Shown one piece after another: positions 1 to 8,648 of a DNA stretch of 33,605 bases. A program made the position numbers and the translations under genes. This DNA comes from an uncultured Opitutales bacterium (GTDB lineage: Bacteria; Verrucomicrobiota; Verrucomicrobiia; Opitutales; Oceanipulchritudinaceae). Location: positions 1 to 33,605 of the forward strand of contig CAJXMX010000010.1 in the NCBI GenBank assembly GCA_913056355.1, in the 5' to 3' direction. The notes below the pieces were generated by a model, which was not told the DNA's origin, made no database searches, and was given only the letters and a program-made list of their open reading frames with translations. The stretch's first letter is position 1. Each line of letters begins with the position of its first letter.

Positions 1-42
1 CCCGCCGCATTCCAAGAGGACTTCCGGAAGATCAAGCGCTAA
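1..42 (+). CDS. 3' end of an unidentified gene (partial)
   Basis: Frame 1 is open from the window edge and ends in TAA at 40-42, giving a C-terminus of about 13 residues (PAAFQEDFRKIKR). Nearly all codons end in G or C, as in the neighbouring genes. It would run tail-to-tail into hprK with a 2-bp gap. An alternative reading is a minus-strand gene starting at 48 with an ATGA overlap on the hprK stop (beginning [16 protein letters not shown]), but its third codon positions are much less GC-rich. The fragment is too short to assign a function. Confidence 0.35.
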   Translation, partial: PAAFQEDFRKIKR

Positions 43-44
43 AT

Positions 45-1010
45 TCATTGATTTTGTCCGGCCATGAAAGCGATCAGGCGATCGTTGAATTCCTTGGCCG
101 AATCATGCCCCAGGAGCTTGAGGGCCTCGATCATGGCAGCCACCTCGACCAGCCGGGCCATGTCGCGCCCGGGCCGGACCGGAAGGATGATATGGGGGAC
201 CCGGATGCCGAGGATTTCGAAGGTGTCGTGTTCCAGTCCGGTCCGTTCCTCGTCCATGCCCTGCTTCCATTCCTTGAAGGTGACCACCAGGTTGATTTCC
301 TTCTCCAGCCGGACCGAGCGGATGCCGAACAATTCACTGATGTTGATAATGCCCAGGCCGCGGCATTCCATGTAGCCCCGGTTCAGGTCGCTGCTCTTGC
401 CGACCGGGTAACGCTCGTTGTGCAGGGTGATGTAGACCAGGTCGTCGGCCACCAGGCTGTGTCCGCGCTCGATCAGGGCCAGGGCGCACTCGCTCTTCCC
501 CACCCCGCTCTTGCCGCGGATCAGGGTGCCGATCCCCTTGACGTCCATCAGCGTCCCGTGCTCGGCCACCCGCGGGGCAAACAGCTCTTCCAGGATGAGG
601 ATCGTCTGGGCGGAGAAATCCTTGGTCGCCAGGGGGGTCCGGAAAAGGGGGGTCCCGCTTTCCTCGGCCAGTTTCTCCATGGCCGGGGTCGGGAGCAGAT
701 GACGGGAGACCACGATGCAGGGCACGTGCTTGTCGACCATCCGCTGCATGATCTCCAGCTGGCGGCTGGCCGGGAGCTCCCGCATGTAGGCCATTTCGCC
801 GGCCCCGAAGAGCTGGATCCGCTTGGCCCCGAAATTCTTGAAGAACCCGGTCAGGGCCAGGGCCGGCCGGTTGATCGACTTGTCGCGAATGAGGCGGTTC
901 AGGCCGCGCTCCCCGCAGACCAGATTCAGCTGGAGGGCCTTGTCCGAGGCGTTGACCAGGTCCTGGACGCTGATGCTTTCGACAATCTTCGGTTGTGCTC
1001 GGAGAGGCAT
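45..1010 (-). CDS. hprK: HPr kinase/phosphorylase
   Basis: This is a 321-residue HPr(Ser) kinase/phosphorylase, full length for the family. Known members phosphorylate and dephosphorylate a serine of HPr in response to metabolic state. An N-terminal domain (about 1-130) precedes the kinase domain. That domain shows His151, a P-loop GKSGVGKS (166-173), the DD pair at 189-190, and the family signature around [10 protein letters not shown] (215-224). The gene follows lptB by 33 bp on the same strand and so probably ends the lptC-lptA-lptB-hprK operon. A GGGGGAGG purine tract lies about 20 nt upstream of the ATG at 1010, rather far for a Shine-Dalgarno site, but no better in-frame start is visible. 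No HPr or PTS enzyme gene is in the window, so the partner is unknown. In proteobacteria hprK-type and ptsN genes also lie near lptB. Confidence 0.95.
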   Translation of the reverse strand: MPLRAQPKIVESISVQDLVNASDKALQLNLVCGERGLNRLIRDKSINRPALALTGFFKNFGAKRIQLFGAGEMAYMRELPASRQLEIMQRMVDKHVPCIVVSRHLLPTPAMEKLAEESGTPLFRTPLATKDFSAQTILILEELFAPRVAEHGTLMDVKGIGTLIRGKSGVGKSECALALIERGHSLVADDLVYITLHNERYPVGKSSDLNRGYMECRGLGIINISELFGIRSVRLEKEINLVVTFKEWKQGMDEERTGLEHDTFEILGIRVPHIILPVRPGRDMARLVEVAAMIEALKLLGHDSAKEFNDRLIAFMAGQNQ

Positions 1011-1043
1011 TTCGACCGGAGCATGGAGAAAAGCCTCCCCCGG

Positions 1044-1787
1044 TTAAAGTGCAAAATCCTCGCCCAGATAAAAACGCCGGCTGTTGGTGTCCTTGATCAG
1101 GGTATCGCTGTCGCCCTCGGCCAGGACCCGCCCGTCGTGCAGGAGGTAGGCCCGGTCGACGATGCGCAGGGTTTCCCGGACATTGTGGTCCGTAATTAAA
1201 ACGCCAATACCCTTGTCCTTGAGGGCGAGGACGATCTTCTGGACCTCGCTGACACTGATCGGGTCGACCCCGCTGAAGGGCTCGTCCATGAGCAGGAAGC
1301 GCGGCTCGGTAAGCAGGGCCCGGGCGATCTCGAGCCGCCGCCGCTCACCGCCGCTGAGGGTGTAGGCGGGCTGGGTCTGGACCCCCTCGAGACCCAGCTC
1401 GTGCAGGAGACCGTCCACCCTTTCGCGTCGCTTTGGCCCGGGGAGCGGGAGGGATTCCGCGATGCAGGCCAGGTTGTTGCGCACCGAGAGTCGGCGAAAG
1501 ACCGAGGGTTCCTGGGGCAGGTAGCCGATGCCCATGCGGGCCCGACGGTACATCGGAACCCTGGTGATGACCTGGCCGTTGATCAGGACGTTCCCGGAGG
1601 TGGCCGGGATCAGGCCCACCATGATATAGAAGGAGGTGGTCTTGCCGGCTCCGTTCGGCCCCAGCAGGCCGACAATCTCGCCCGCAAACACATTCAGGTC
1701 CACCCCGCGAACCACTTCGCGTTTGCCGAAGCGCTTGACCAGGCTCTGGGTGGCAATGGAAAAACGCTCCTGCTCAGGGGTTTCCAT
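1044..1787 (-). CDS. lptB: LPS export ABC transporter ATP-binding protein
   Basis: LptB is the cytoplasmic ATPase that powers extraction of lipopolysaccharide from the inner membrane with LptF/LptG and hands it to LptC and LptA. The 247-residue product has Walker A GPNGAGKT (43-50), signature LSGGE (144-148), Walker B FLLMDEP (164-170), switch His201, and the LptB-type Q-loop region YLPQEPSVFRRLSV. The ATG at 1787 follows AAGGAG by 3 nt and yields the usual family N-terminus. A start 34 codons upstream would add an Arg/Ser-rich extension that is only an out-of-frame reading of the lptA 3' end. The start overlaps lptA by 14 bp, suggesting translational coupling. lptF and lptG are not in the window. 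Confidence 0.95.
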   Translation of the reverse strand: METPEQERFSIATQSLVKRFGKREVVRGVDLNVFAGEIVGLLGPNGAGKTTSFYIMVGLIPATSGNVLINGQVITRVPMYRRARMGIGYLPQEPSVFRRLSVRNNLACIAESLPLPGPKRRERVDGLLHELGLEGVQTQPAYTLSGGERRRLEIARALLTEPRFLLMDEPFSGVDPISVSEVQKIVLALKDKGIGVLITDHNVRETLRIVDRAYLLHDGRVLAEGDSDTLIKDTNSRRFYLGEDFAL

Positions 1788-2457
1788 CGTCTCCTTCCGC
1801 CTGTTCCGGCTGCTCCTCCGGCTGGACCGTCTCCGGGTCGATCTCCTCGGAGCCTTCCCTGGAACCTGAAATTTCCTCGATCCGGTCATCTACCGTCACG
1901 GCCTCCTCGCTCTGGTCGAAGCCCAGGTCCGGCATCGCGCCGAGGCGCACCACCGACCGGCTGGGCTGGCCCTGCGGGGCGTTGGGATCGGGAATGGACT
2001 CGAATTTGCGTTCGCCCTTGTGCAGGACAAACTGGAACCCCTCGACCTCGACATCTCCGTCGACCACCCGGGGGCTTTCGGAAAGCGTCACGGTCCCCTC
2101 GTCCGGATCCACCTCGGCCAGGCCGGCATAGGCACTGCGGCCGGCCTGGTGGATTTCCACCGAGCCGCGGGCCATGATCTTCTCGATGGCCCCGATGCTG
2201 CCGATGGTGGCCCCGGCCGGACCTTCCCGCAGGGAGACCACCGTCAACTCATCGCAGTTGATCTGCAGGTTGGTGGCGCGGACCTGGACATTGCCGCTGA
2301 AGTAAAAATAATTCTTCTCCTCCGTTCCCTGCATTTCCAGGTGCTGGCTGGTGATGACGGTGTTCTGGCGTTCCTCGGCCCGGAGGATTCCCGCAGCCAG
2401 GATGAGGGCGGCCAGGGCTGCCTGGCGAAGGATGGAAGGTCTGGAATGGATGCGCAT
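1774..2457 (-). CDS. lptA: LptA/OstA-like periplasmic LPS transport protein
   Basis: This 227-residue protein has an N-terminal signal peptide (hydrophobic about residues 12-26, cleavage near ILRAEE). A beta-rich OstA/LptA-like region follows (about 33-150) with the repeated pattern of the family (ITSQHLEM, YFYFSGNVQVRATNLQINCDEL). LptA forms the periplasmic bridge that carries LPS from LptC to LptD. From about residue 175 to the end the protein is an acidic, Glu/Asp/Pro/Gln-rich tail that is not part of the usual LptA fold and looks disordered. The gene lies 8 bp after lptC and overlaps lptB, which supports the assignment although sequence similarity to LptA is weak by eye. The tail coincides with the overlap into lptB. 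Confidence 0.8.
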   Translation of the reverse strand: MRIHSRPSILRQAALAALILAAGILRAEERQNTVITSQHLEMQGTEEKNYFYFSGNVQVRATNLQINCDELTVVSLREGPAGATIGSIGAIEKIMARGSVEIHQAGRSAYAGLAEVDPDEGTVTLSESPRVVDGDVEVEGFQFVLHKGERKFESIPDPNAPQGQPSRSVVRLGAMPDLGFDQSEEAVTVDDRIEEISGSREGSEEIDPETVQPEEQPEQAEGDDGNP

Positions 2458-2465
2458 GTGGCTGG

Positions 2466-2921
2466 TCAGTCGAGAATGTCAATATTGCCTGCAAAGGAAA
2501 CACGAACGTTTTCCCTGACAACGATTTTCCGCTCGCGCTCGCTCCAGGTCCAGTTGCGTCCCTGGATCTCGTAGCCGGGCCCGATGACAAAAAGGGAGGA
2601 ATCCCCCTCGGCGGTGGATTCATCGAGGTGGATCAAGGCCCTGGGACTGCGGATGATGTTGTCCTCCTTCAACTCCTCGTCGCCGGAGTAGACGACCAGT
2701 TCGAGCCCCTCGATCATGGCCTCGGCCTCGCTCAGGTAGTGGCCCCGGGTGCCCCGCAGCTCCCACGACTTGTAGCCGTTCTCCCCGAACATGGGGAGGC
2801 GGAAATGCTCGATGGGGGCGTCCGGGGTCATCTGGGCCAACAGCATCCAGCCACCGGCGACGGTTGCCGCGGCGGCCAGAATCAGGCCGGGTCGGAATCT
2901 CCTCGGGAAGTAGCGCCTCAT
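2466..2921 (-). CDS. lptC: LptC-like LPS export protein
   Basis: The product is about 151 residues with a single N-terminal membrane anchor (LILAAAATVAGGWMLLA) and a small periplasmic beta-rich domain. This is the architecture of LptC, which receives LPS from the LptBFG complex and passes it to LptA. The chosen ATG at 2921 sits in a TGATG junction with the elbB stop, typical of coupled translation. A GTG four codons upstream (2933) is an alternative inside the end of elbB, and neither has a clear Shine-Dalgarno site. The assignment rests on architecture and on position directly before lptA-lptB, because LptC sequences are poorly conserved. Confidence 0.75.
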   Translation of the reverse strand: MRRYFPRRFRPGLILAAAATVAGGWMLLAQMTPDAPIEHFRLPMFGENGYKSWELRGTRGHYLSEAEAMIEGLELVVYSGDEELKEDNIIRSPRALIHLDESTAEGDSSLFVIGPGYEIQGRNWTWSERERKIVVRENVRVSFAGNIDILD

Positions 2922-3580
2922 CAGGATATCCACTCAACCAGAGTTTGGATGAGTTTATCAATCCCTTTGCTCACCTCGAGGATATTTTGTCCCAGCATGT
3001 AGGCCGGGGTGGAAATGACTTTCCTTTCCTGGTCGATGTGGATTTCGGTCACGGGGCAGTCGATGTGCCGGGCCCCGCAGCTCTCGATGGCCGAGGCCGT
3101 TTCCCGGTCGGTGCCGATCGTCACCTCCACGCCGGTCTGCCCCAGCACCTGGGCCCCGATGGCCGGGGAAATGCAGAGAAAGCCGATCGGCTTGCGGGCC
3201 GCGCTCATTTCCTCGATCAGGCGGCGGACTTCCGGATCGACCTCCGACTCCGGACCTTCCACCGCGAAGCGGCTCAGGTTCTTGGCCGCCCCGAACCCGC
3301 CGGGCAGGACCAGGGCGTCCAGGTCATCCGCGCCGACCGTGGCCAGGTTCTCGATGTTCCCGCGGGCGATCCGGGCCGATTCCACCAGCACGTTGCGGGT
3401 TTCGTTGCTTTCCTTGCCGGTCAGGTGGTTGATGACATGGAACTGGTCCTTGTCCGGGGCCATGCAGACGGCCTGCACCCCGGCCCGTTCCAGGGCCAGC
3501 AGGGTCAGCACCGACTCCTGGACCTCCGAGCCGTCAAACACGCCGCAACCGGCCAATATTACGCCAACTTTCTTTTTCAT
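2921..3580 (-). CDS. elbB: ElbB-type DJ-1/PfpI family protein
   Basis: This 219-residue member of the DJ-1/PfpI superfamily matches the ElbB (isoprenoid biosynthesis glyoxalase) type. It has the N-terminal GCGVFDGSEVQESVLTLLAL (residues 11-30) and the nucleophile-elbow cysteine in GFLCISPA (Cys136). ElbB homologues have glyoxalase activity, but their cellular role is unsettled. The ATG at 3580 has AGGAG 8 nt upstream, one of the clearer ribosome binding sites in the window. The gene lies 18 bp after the aldo/keto reductase and shares a TGATG junction with lptC. It therefore probably belongs to the same transcript as the LPS export genes, although a functional link is not evident. Confidence 0.9.
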   Translation of the reverse strand: MKKKVGVILAGCGVFDGSEVQESVLTLLALERAGVQAVCMAPDKDQFHVINHLTGKESNETRNVLVESARIARGNIENLATVGADDLDALVLPGGFGAAKNLSRFAVEGPESEVDPEVRRLIEEMSAARKPIGFLCISPAIGAQVLGQTGVEVTIGTDRETASAIESCGARHIDCPVTEIHIDQERKVISTPAYMLGQNILEVSKGIDKLIQTLVEWIS

Positions 3581-3598
3581 GGTTTCTTCTCCTGAAAA

Positions 3599-4576
3599 TC
3601 AGGCCAGGGCCTTTTCGATGGTCTCCCGGACCTCCGGGGTCAACCGGGGCAGGACCTCCAGGGCCCCGAGGTTCTGCTTCAACTGAGATTCCCGGGAAGC
3701 GCCGAGGATGACCGTGCTCACGTTCGGATTGGCCAGGCACCAGGCCAGGGCCAGAAGGACCACCGGCACCCCGAGGTCGTCGGCCACCTTGGCCACCGCC
3801 TTGACCCGGCGGATCTTGGCCTCCCATTCCTCTGGATTGGCCTGCATGGCGTCCCGCAGCCACTTCATCGACTCGTGGCCGAGCCGGCTGTCCTCCGGAA
3901 TCCCGTTGTTGTATTTGCCGGTCAGGAGGCCGCTGGCCAGCGGGGACCAGACCGTCGTGCCCAGCCCGTTGCGGCTCTCGAAGAGCGGCGCGTACTCCTT
4001 TTCCACCCGGTCCCGGTGCAGCATGTTGTATTGCGGCTGCTCCATGGTGGGAGCGATCAGGTTCAGCCTTTCAGCCACGCCGACCGCTTCCTGGATCTCG
4101 CGCGCGCTCCACTCGCTGGTGCCCCAGTAGAGCACCTTGCCCTGCTCGATCAGGGTGTTCATGGCACGAACCGTTTCCTCGATCGGCGTGTCGGGATCCG
4201 GGCGGTGGCAGAAGTAGAGGTCCAGGTAATCCACCTGGAGGCGTTTCAGGGCCGCATGGCAGGCCTCGATGACGTGCTTGCGGCAGAGCCCGGTCTGGTT
4301 GGGCAGGTCGCCCCCCCAGAAGACCTTGCTGGATACGACGAAGGTGTCCCGGGCCCATCCCATCTTCTTCAGGATCTCCCCCATCACTTCCTCGGCATGT
4401 CCCCGGGCATAGGCCTCGGCGTTGTCGAAAAAATTAATGCCGTTCTCGTAGGCGGTTTTCATGCAGGCCTCGGCGGTGTTGTCCCCGACCTGGCTCCCGA
4501 AGGTCACCCAGGCCCCGAAGGACAGGGCACTGACCTGCAAACCGGATTTTCCCAATCTTCTGTATTCCATTTCCAT
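3599..4576 (-). CDS. Aldo/keto reductase, AKR6 (Kv-beta-like) family
   Basis: This is a 325-residue NADPH-dependent aldo/keto reductase of the (alpha/beta)8 barrel fold. The catalytic tetrad is visible as Asp51, Tyr56, Lys84 and His124 (in DLYFCHRPD). The text around LYWGTSEWSAREI and the C-terminal VSTVILGASRESQL resembles voltage-gated K+ channel beta subunit-like reductases. The natural substrate cannot be told from sequence. Two ATGs (4576 and 4570) are possible, and the first is preceded only by a weak GGGA. It is the first gene of the leftward group and is divergent from the HIT gene across a 117-bp gap. Confidence 0.9.
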   Translation of the reverse strand: MEMEYRRLGKSGLQVSALSFGAWVTFGSQVGDNTAEACMKTAYENGINFFDNAEAYARGHAEEVMGEILKKMGWARDTFVVSSKVFWGGDLPNQTGLCRKHVIEACHAALKRLQVDYLDLYFCHRPDPDTPIEETVRAMNTLIEQGKVLYWGTSEWSAREIQEAVGVAERLNLIAPTMEQPQYNMLHRDRVEKEYAPLFESRNGLGTTVWSPLASGLLTGKYNNGIPEDSRLGHESMKWLRDAMQANPEEWEAKIRRVKAVAKVADDLGVPVVLLALAWCLANPNVSTVILGASRESQLKQNLGALEVLPRLTPEVRETIEKALA

Positions 4577-4693
4577 GTCCCGTTAGTTTAGGGCCCGAAT
4601 CATTATCCTCAACCCAATAGCCGGCAAATTCGATGCTTTACAGTCTGATGCACCCCAACATCCTTTTGCCTCGAGGACCGCATCACGAACCGG
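4577..4693. promoter_or_regulatory. Divergent intergenic region with candidate promoters
   Basis: This 117-bp gap separates the leftward AKR-lpt-hprK group from the rightward HIT-phoH group and must hold at least one promoter. For the leftward genes a GATAAT -10-like hexamer (minus strand, 4607-4602) lies about 25 bp upstream of the reductase start, with only a poor -35. For the rightward genes a TTTACA hexamer lies near 4636-4641 without a good -10. No operator or riboswitch-like fold is evident. Confidence 0.25.
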
Positions 4694-5185
4694 ATGGATA
4701 TATTACACGCATACTGGCGCATGGACTACGTCACTTCGGCGGTGGATCCGGTGGAGGGGATCAAGAGCCCCTTCAGCGAGCTCCCCAAGCTGGGGGACGA
4801 CCGCAAGGCCCTGATTGTCCACCGCGCCGAACATACCTACCTCCTGCTGAACCGGTATCCCTATAATCCCGGGCACCTGCTGATCGTCCCCTACCGGGAA
4901 GTTCCGGAAATCGCCGACCTGACTTCCGCGGAGCGCCTGGAGATGATGGATCTCGTTGTCCTGGCCCAGGAAATGCTCCGCAAGGCCATGCGGCCGGACG
5001 GCTTCAATGTGGGATTCAACCTGGGTCGCGCCAGCGGGGCCGGGATCCCCAAGCACCTGCACGGGCACGTCGTCCCGCGCTGGAACGGCGACTCCAATTT
5101 CCTCCCGGTTATCGGAAAGACCCGTTCCCTGCCACAAGCCCTCGACAAAACATGGGAAGTCCTCAAGAAAGCCCTCTCCGAATGA
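4694..5185 (+). CDS. HIT family nucleotide hydrolase/phosphorylase
   Basis: This 163-residue histidine-triad protein carries the active-site motif HLHGHVVPRW, with His121, His123 and His125 as the triad. The N-terminal AYWRMDYV resembles the LWAPWRMEYI segment of HIT proteins of the Ap4A phosphorylase/Rv2613c-like branch, so nucleotide-polyphosphate or nucleoside-phosphoramidate cleavage is likely; the substrate is unproven. The N-terminal match supports the ATG at 4694 although no close Shine-Dalgarno site is seen. The stop overlaps the phoH start by 4 bp (ATGA), so the two are translated together. Confidence 0.9.
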   Translation: MDILHAYWRMDYVTSAVDPVEGIKSPFSELPKLGDDRKALIVHRAEHTYLLLNRYPYNPGHLLIVPYREVPEIADLTSAERLEMMDLVVLAQEMLRKAMRPDGFNVGFNLGRASGAGIPKHLHGHVVPRWNGDSNFLPVIGKTRSLPQALDKTWEVLKKALSE

Positions 5186-6198
5186 TTGAAGAAACGCTCT
5201 TTTTCCAGAGTCCACGCTTTCTCTCCGAGCTCTATTGCGGACTGGAGGAAAACCTGGCCGGGGTGGAATCCGTCACCGGCACCCGCATCGTCTCCCGCGA
5301 CGACTGGCTGAAAATTTCCGGCGAGGAGGACCAGGTGGCCCGGGCCCGGGAGTTTTTCCAGCTTCTGGAGCAGGCCAAGCGCCAGGGCATGCGCATCGCC
5401 CGCAGCGATTTCCGGAACATGCTGGGCCTGGTCGAATCGGGCGCCATGGAGGAAATGCGGGACCTCTTCCAGAACCCGGTCCAGATCGAGCTGCGCTCCA
5501 AGAGCATCGTCCCCAAGTCCCTCAACCAGAAGCGTTACCTGCAATCCATCGCCAAGCGGGACATTGTCTTTGGCATCGGCCCGGCGGGCACCGGCAAGAC
5601 CTACCTGGCCGTGGCCGCCGCGCTCAAGTCCCTGATGGACGAACAGGTGGAGCGGGTCATCCTGACCCGGCCCGCGGTGGAAGCCGGCGAGGCCCTGGGC
5701 TTCCTGCCGGGCGACCTGACCGAGAAGATCCAGCCCTACCTCCTGCCCCTCTACGACGCCATCTACGACATGATGGGCCGGGTTGAGGGGCGGCGCCTGA
5801 TCGGCCTCGACGCGGACCGCAAGGAGGAGCGCAATACCAAGATCGAGATCGCCCCCCTGGCCTACATGCGCGGCCGGACCCTCTCCAATGCCTTTGTCAT
5901 CCTCGATGAGGCGCAGAACACCACCCCGGAGCAGATGATGATGTTCCTGACCCGGCTCGGCGACGGCTCCCGCATGGTCATCACCGGCGACAAGACCCAG
6001 ATCGACCTCCCCCGGCACAAGTATTCGGGCCTCAAGGAAGCGGAAAAGGTCCTTGTCAATATCCCCGACGTGGCGTTCCATTACTTTGAAGGAAAAGACG
6101 TGGTGCGGAATCCCATTGTCCAGCAGATCATCGACGCCTATGCGCGGTATGAGGCCAGGACGGGCGCCCACCAACCGAGAGAGGTGCGGCCGGACTAG
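5182..6198 (+). CDS. phoH: PhoH-like ATPase (YbeZ type)
   Basis: This 338-residue PhoH/YbeZ-family P-loop ATPase has a short N-terminal KH-like region, then Walker A GPAGTGKT (133-140) and Walker B VILDEAQN (239-246), followed by the conserved TRLGDGSRMVITGDKTQIDLP. YbeZ-type proteins are linked to RNA metabolism and work with YbeY, encoded two genes downstream. The ATG at 5182 overlaps the HIT stop (ATGA). An in-frame start 10 codons upstream lies inside the HIT gene and is less likely. The gene heads the phoH-pgpH-ybeY order that is conserved across many bacterial phyla. Confidence 0.95.
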   Translation: MIEETLFFQSPRFLSELYCGLEENLAGVESVTGTRIVSRDDWLKISGEEDQVARAREFFQLLEQAKRQGMRIARSDFRNMLGLVESGAMEEMRDLFQNPVQIELRSKSIVPKSLNQKRYLQSIAKRDIVFGIGPAGTGKTYLAVAAALKSLMDEQVERVILTRPAVEAGEALGFLPGDLTEKIQPYLLPLYDAIYDMMGRVEGRRLIGLDADRKEERNTKIEIAPLAYMRGRTLSNAFVILDEAQNTTPEQMMMFLTRLGDGSRMVITGDKTQIDLPRHKYSGLKEAEKVLVNIPDVAFHYFEGKDVVRNPIVQQIIDAYARYEARTGAHQPREVRPD

Positions 6199-6233
6199 GG
6201 CTTCGCCTTGGCCTCGCTCCCCGATCGACCATC

Positions 6234-8648
6234 ATGAGCTTCCTCAAGAAATCCCACAAGCAACGGACTGAGGCTGGACGCAAGCGCCGGATGGGAACCG
6301 CGCGGCCCTCCAAGGTCAAGCAGGCCTTTACCCGGGCTTCCCTCTTCCAGTTCCTCCTCTATCTGGCCTTCGGGATCACCGCCACCATTATCGGTTTTGT
6401 CGGCCTCTCCTCGGCCGGCCCCCTGGTCCAGCGCGACCAGATATCGCGGATCCGCATCACGTCCGAAATCCCCTTCAGCTACGTCAGCCAGATCGAGACC
6501 AACCTGCTCATGGAGGCGGTGCGTCAGAAGGTGCCCCCGGTTTTCAAGCTCGACCTCTCCGCCTTCCGGGAATTCCGGGATTACACGGAACAGCTGGTGG
6601 CCGACCTCGGCGAGTTTGCCGCGGTGCCCGAAAACACCCCTGCGGACATGGCCCGCCTGCAGGAGAGTGAAGTCCAGAATTTCCTTAACGAGTATCCCGC
6701 CGACAATCCCTTCAACCTGCGACCCTCCGACCTGGTCACCCTTTACAACCAGCTCGGTCCGGACCGCAGCCTGGCGGTGGTCAACGAGGGCCTGATCATT
6801 ATCGGGGAAATATTCCGCAAGGGGATCTACCAGGAGGATTCCGCCTTCAACCTGGATTCCGGCCAGCGGCTGACCCTTTTCAACGTCGAGGACGAGGAGG
6901 GAGAGGTGCAGCAGGTGCAGATCCTCTCCCAGGAGGAAGGCCTGCGCACCCTGCGTATCCAGCTGGCGGCCCTCGACATTCCCCGGGAAAGCACGGTCTC
7001 GCTGTTCCGCATTCTGCGTTCCGCCCTCACCCCCAACCTCCTGTTCGATGCCGAGCGCACCCAGGAACGGGTCCGCAACGCCCAGGAGTCGATTGAACCG
7101 GTGGAGATCGGGGTCGGCGAAGGGCAGACCATCATCGAGCCCAATACCCGGGTCACCGCCCTCCAGTACGAACAACTGGAGGCTTACCGCCGGGCCCTGC
7201 GCGACTCCGAGGCCGGCAACTACGGATTCAATTCGCTCTTCTTCGAGCGGGCCATGCTGACCCTCCTGCTCATCCTCGGGGCCTTTTATTTTCTCAAGAG
7301 TTCCCGCCAGCAATTCCGCGGCAACAACCGCATCTTCTCCCTCTCCGGAGCGCTGATTCTCCTCAACCTCCTCCTGATCCGCCTGGTCATCGAACTGGGG
7401 GACAGCGTGATCGCGGAATCCAACCCGGGGCTGGTCCACCTGCTCCCCTTCATGACCCCGATCATCCTCGGGCCGATGATCATCACGATTCTCGTCGGCA
7501 CCGGTCCGGGCATCCTGGCGGCGCTGGTCATCAGCACCTTCAACGCCATGATGCAGGGCAACCAGCTCTCCGTCCTGCTCCTTTCCCAGCTGGTCTGCCT
7601 GGTCGCTATTTCCTACTGCCGCAATATCCAGCTCCGCACCTCCCTGGTCCGGGCCGGCCTCATTTCCGGCTGCGTCATGGCCCTTGGGGTGGTTCTCTTC
7701 GCGATCCGGGACAACCTGTCCCTGACCACCGTGCTGTACCAGATCCTGACCAGCCTCGGCACCGGCATCATTTCCGGCATTCTGATCGTCGGCCTGGTGC
7801 CGATCCTGGAGCACCTCTTCAAGAACACCACCGACATCACCCTGCTGGAGCTGACCGACTACAACCACCCCCTCCTCCGCAAGATGCAGATGGAGGCGCC
7901 CGGTTCGTACCACCACAGCATCATGGTGGCCAACCTCTCCGAGAACGCTGCAGCCGCCATCGGGGCCAATCCGCTGATCTGCCGGGTCTGCGCCCTGTTC
8001 CACGATATCGGCAAAATGATCAAGCCGGAGTACTTCGTGGAAAACCAGCTCTCCGGACAGAACCCGCACATCGAGCGGAACCCCTCCATGAGCGCCCTGG
8101 TCATCAAGAGCCACGTCAAGGAAGGGGTCCAGATGGCCAAGGAGCACCGCCTGCCGCGCATCATCATCGATGTTATCCGGCAGCACCACGGGACTTCGCT
8201 GATCCAGTACTTCTACTACAAGGCGCTGGAGCAGCAGCGAAAGGAAAAGGTCATCGAGTCGGTCTATCCGAACGCCCCGGCCATCGAGTTGAGCCCGGTC
8301 AACGAGGATACCTACCGCTACGAGGGCCCGATTCCGCAGTTCACCGAGAGCGCCCTGATCATGCTGGCCGACTGTGTGGAAGCCGCCAGCCGCAGCCTTC
8401 GCAAGGTCAATCCCCAGAGCATCGGCGAACTGATCGACAACATTTTCCGTTCCCGCATGGAGGATGGCCAGCTCAACGCCACCCCCCTCACCTTCAGCCA
8501 GTTGCAGAAGGTCAAGGAGAGCTTCTCCTTCACCCTCCTGAACATGCTCCACGCCCGGGTCGAATACCCGGATGCCCCCAACGGGAACAAGGGCGCGCGC
8601 AAGAAGTCCGCTCCCCCCAGGGAGGCGCCGGTGGCCACCGAGGAATGA
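6234..8648 (+). CDS. pgpH: 7TM-HD c-di-AMP phosphodiesterase PgpH
   Basis: This is an 804-residue integral membrane HD-domain protein. A basic N-terminus precedes TM1 (about 37-60), a long extracytoplasmic 7TMR-HDED-type domain (about 65-340), a multi-TM block (about 340-535) and a cytoplasmic HD domain. The HD domain shows YHHS (559-562), LFHDIGK with the His590-Asp591 pair, HIERNPSMSALVIKSHVKEG and RQHHGT. Characterised PgpH proteins hydrolyse the second messenger c-di-AMP to 5'-pApA, controlling K+ and osmotic homeostasis. The gene sits 35 bp after phoH and overlaps ybeY by 4 bp. No Shine-Dalgarno site is seen, and Met20 is a possible later start. No diadenylate cyclase gene is in the window. 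Confidence 0.93.
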   Translation: MSFLKKSHKQRTEAGRKRRMGTARPSKVKQAFTRASLFQFLLYLAFGITATIIGFVGLSSAGPLVQRDQISRIRITSEIPFSYVSQIETNLLMEAVRQKVPPVFKLDLSAFREFRDYTEQLVADLGEFAAVPENTPADMARLQESEVQNFLNEYPADNPFNLRPSDLVTLYNQLGPDRSLAVVNEGLIIIGEIFRKGIYQEDSAFNLDSGQRLTLFNVEDEEGEVQQVQILSQEEGLRTLRIQLAALDIPRESTVSLFRILRSALTPNLLFDAERTQERVRNAQESIEPVEIGVGEGQTIIEPNTRVTALQYEQLEAYRRALRDSEAGNYGFNSLFFERAMLTLLLILGAFYFLKSSRQQFRGNNRIFSLSGALILLNLLLIRLVIELGDSVIAESNPGLVHLLPFMTPIILGPMIITILVGTGPGILAALVISTFNAMMQGNQLSVLLLSQLVCLVAISYCRNIQLRTSLVRAGLISGCVMALGVVLFAIRDNLSLTTVLYQILTSLGTGIISGILIVGLVPILEHLFKNTTDITLLELTDYNHPLLRKMQMEAPGSYHHSIMVANLSENAAAAIGANPLICRVCALFHDIGKMIKPEYFVENQLSGQNPHIERNPSMSALVIKSHVKEGVQMAKEHRLPRIIIDVIRQHHGTSLIQYFYYKALEQQRKEKVIESVYPNAPAIELSPVNEDTYRYEGPIPQFTESALIMLADCVEAASRSLRKVNPQSIGELIDNIFRSRMEDGQLNATPLTFSQLQKVKESFSFTLLNMLHARVEYPDAPNGNKGARKKSAPPREAPVATEE

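Noticed and set aside
1788-1889. 34-codon N-terminal extension of LptB
   Set aside because: Arg/Ser-rich and produced by reading the lptA 3' end in another frame. The ATG at 1787 has a Shine-Dalgarno site and gives a normal LptB N-terminus.
4633-4866. Small plus-strand open frame before the HIT gene
   Set aside because: It overlaps the HIT gene in another frame, is rich in Arg/Gly/Pro, and has no family features.
6195-8552. 785-codon open frame antisense to pgpH
   Set aside because: Its composition (runs of His, Asp, Glu, Gln, Gly, Val) is typical of the shadow of a GC-rich gene. It has no recognisable domain or ribosome binding site, and pgpH is unambiguous on the other strand.
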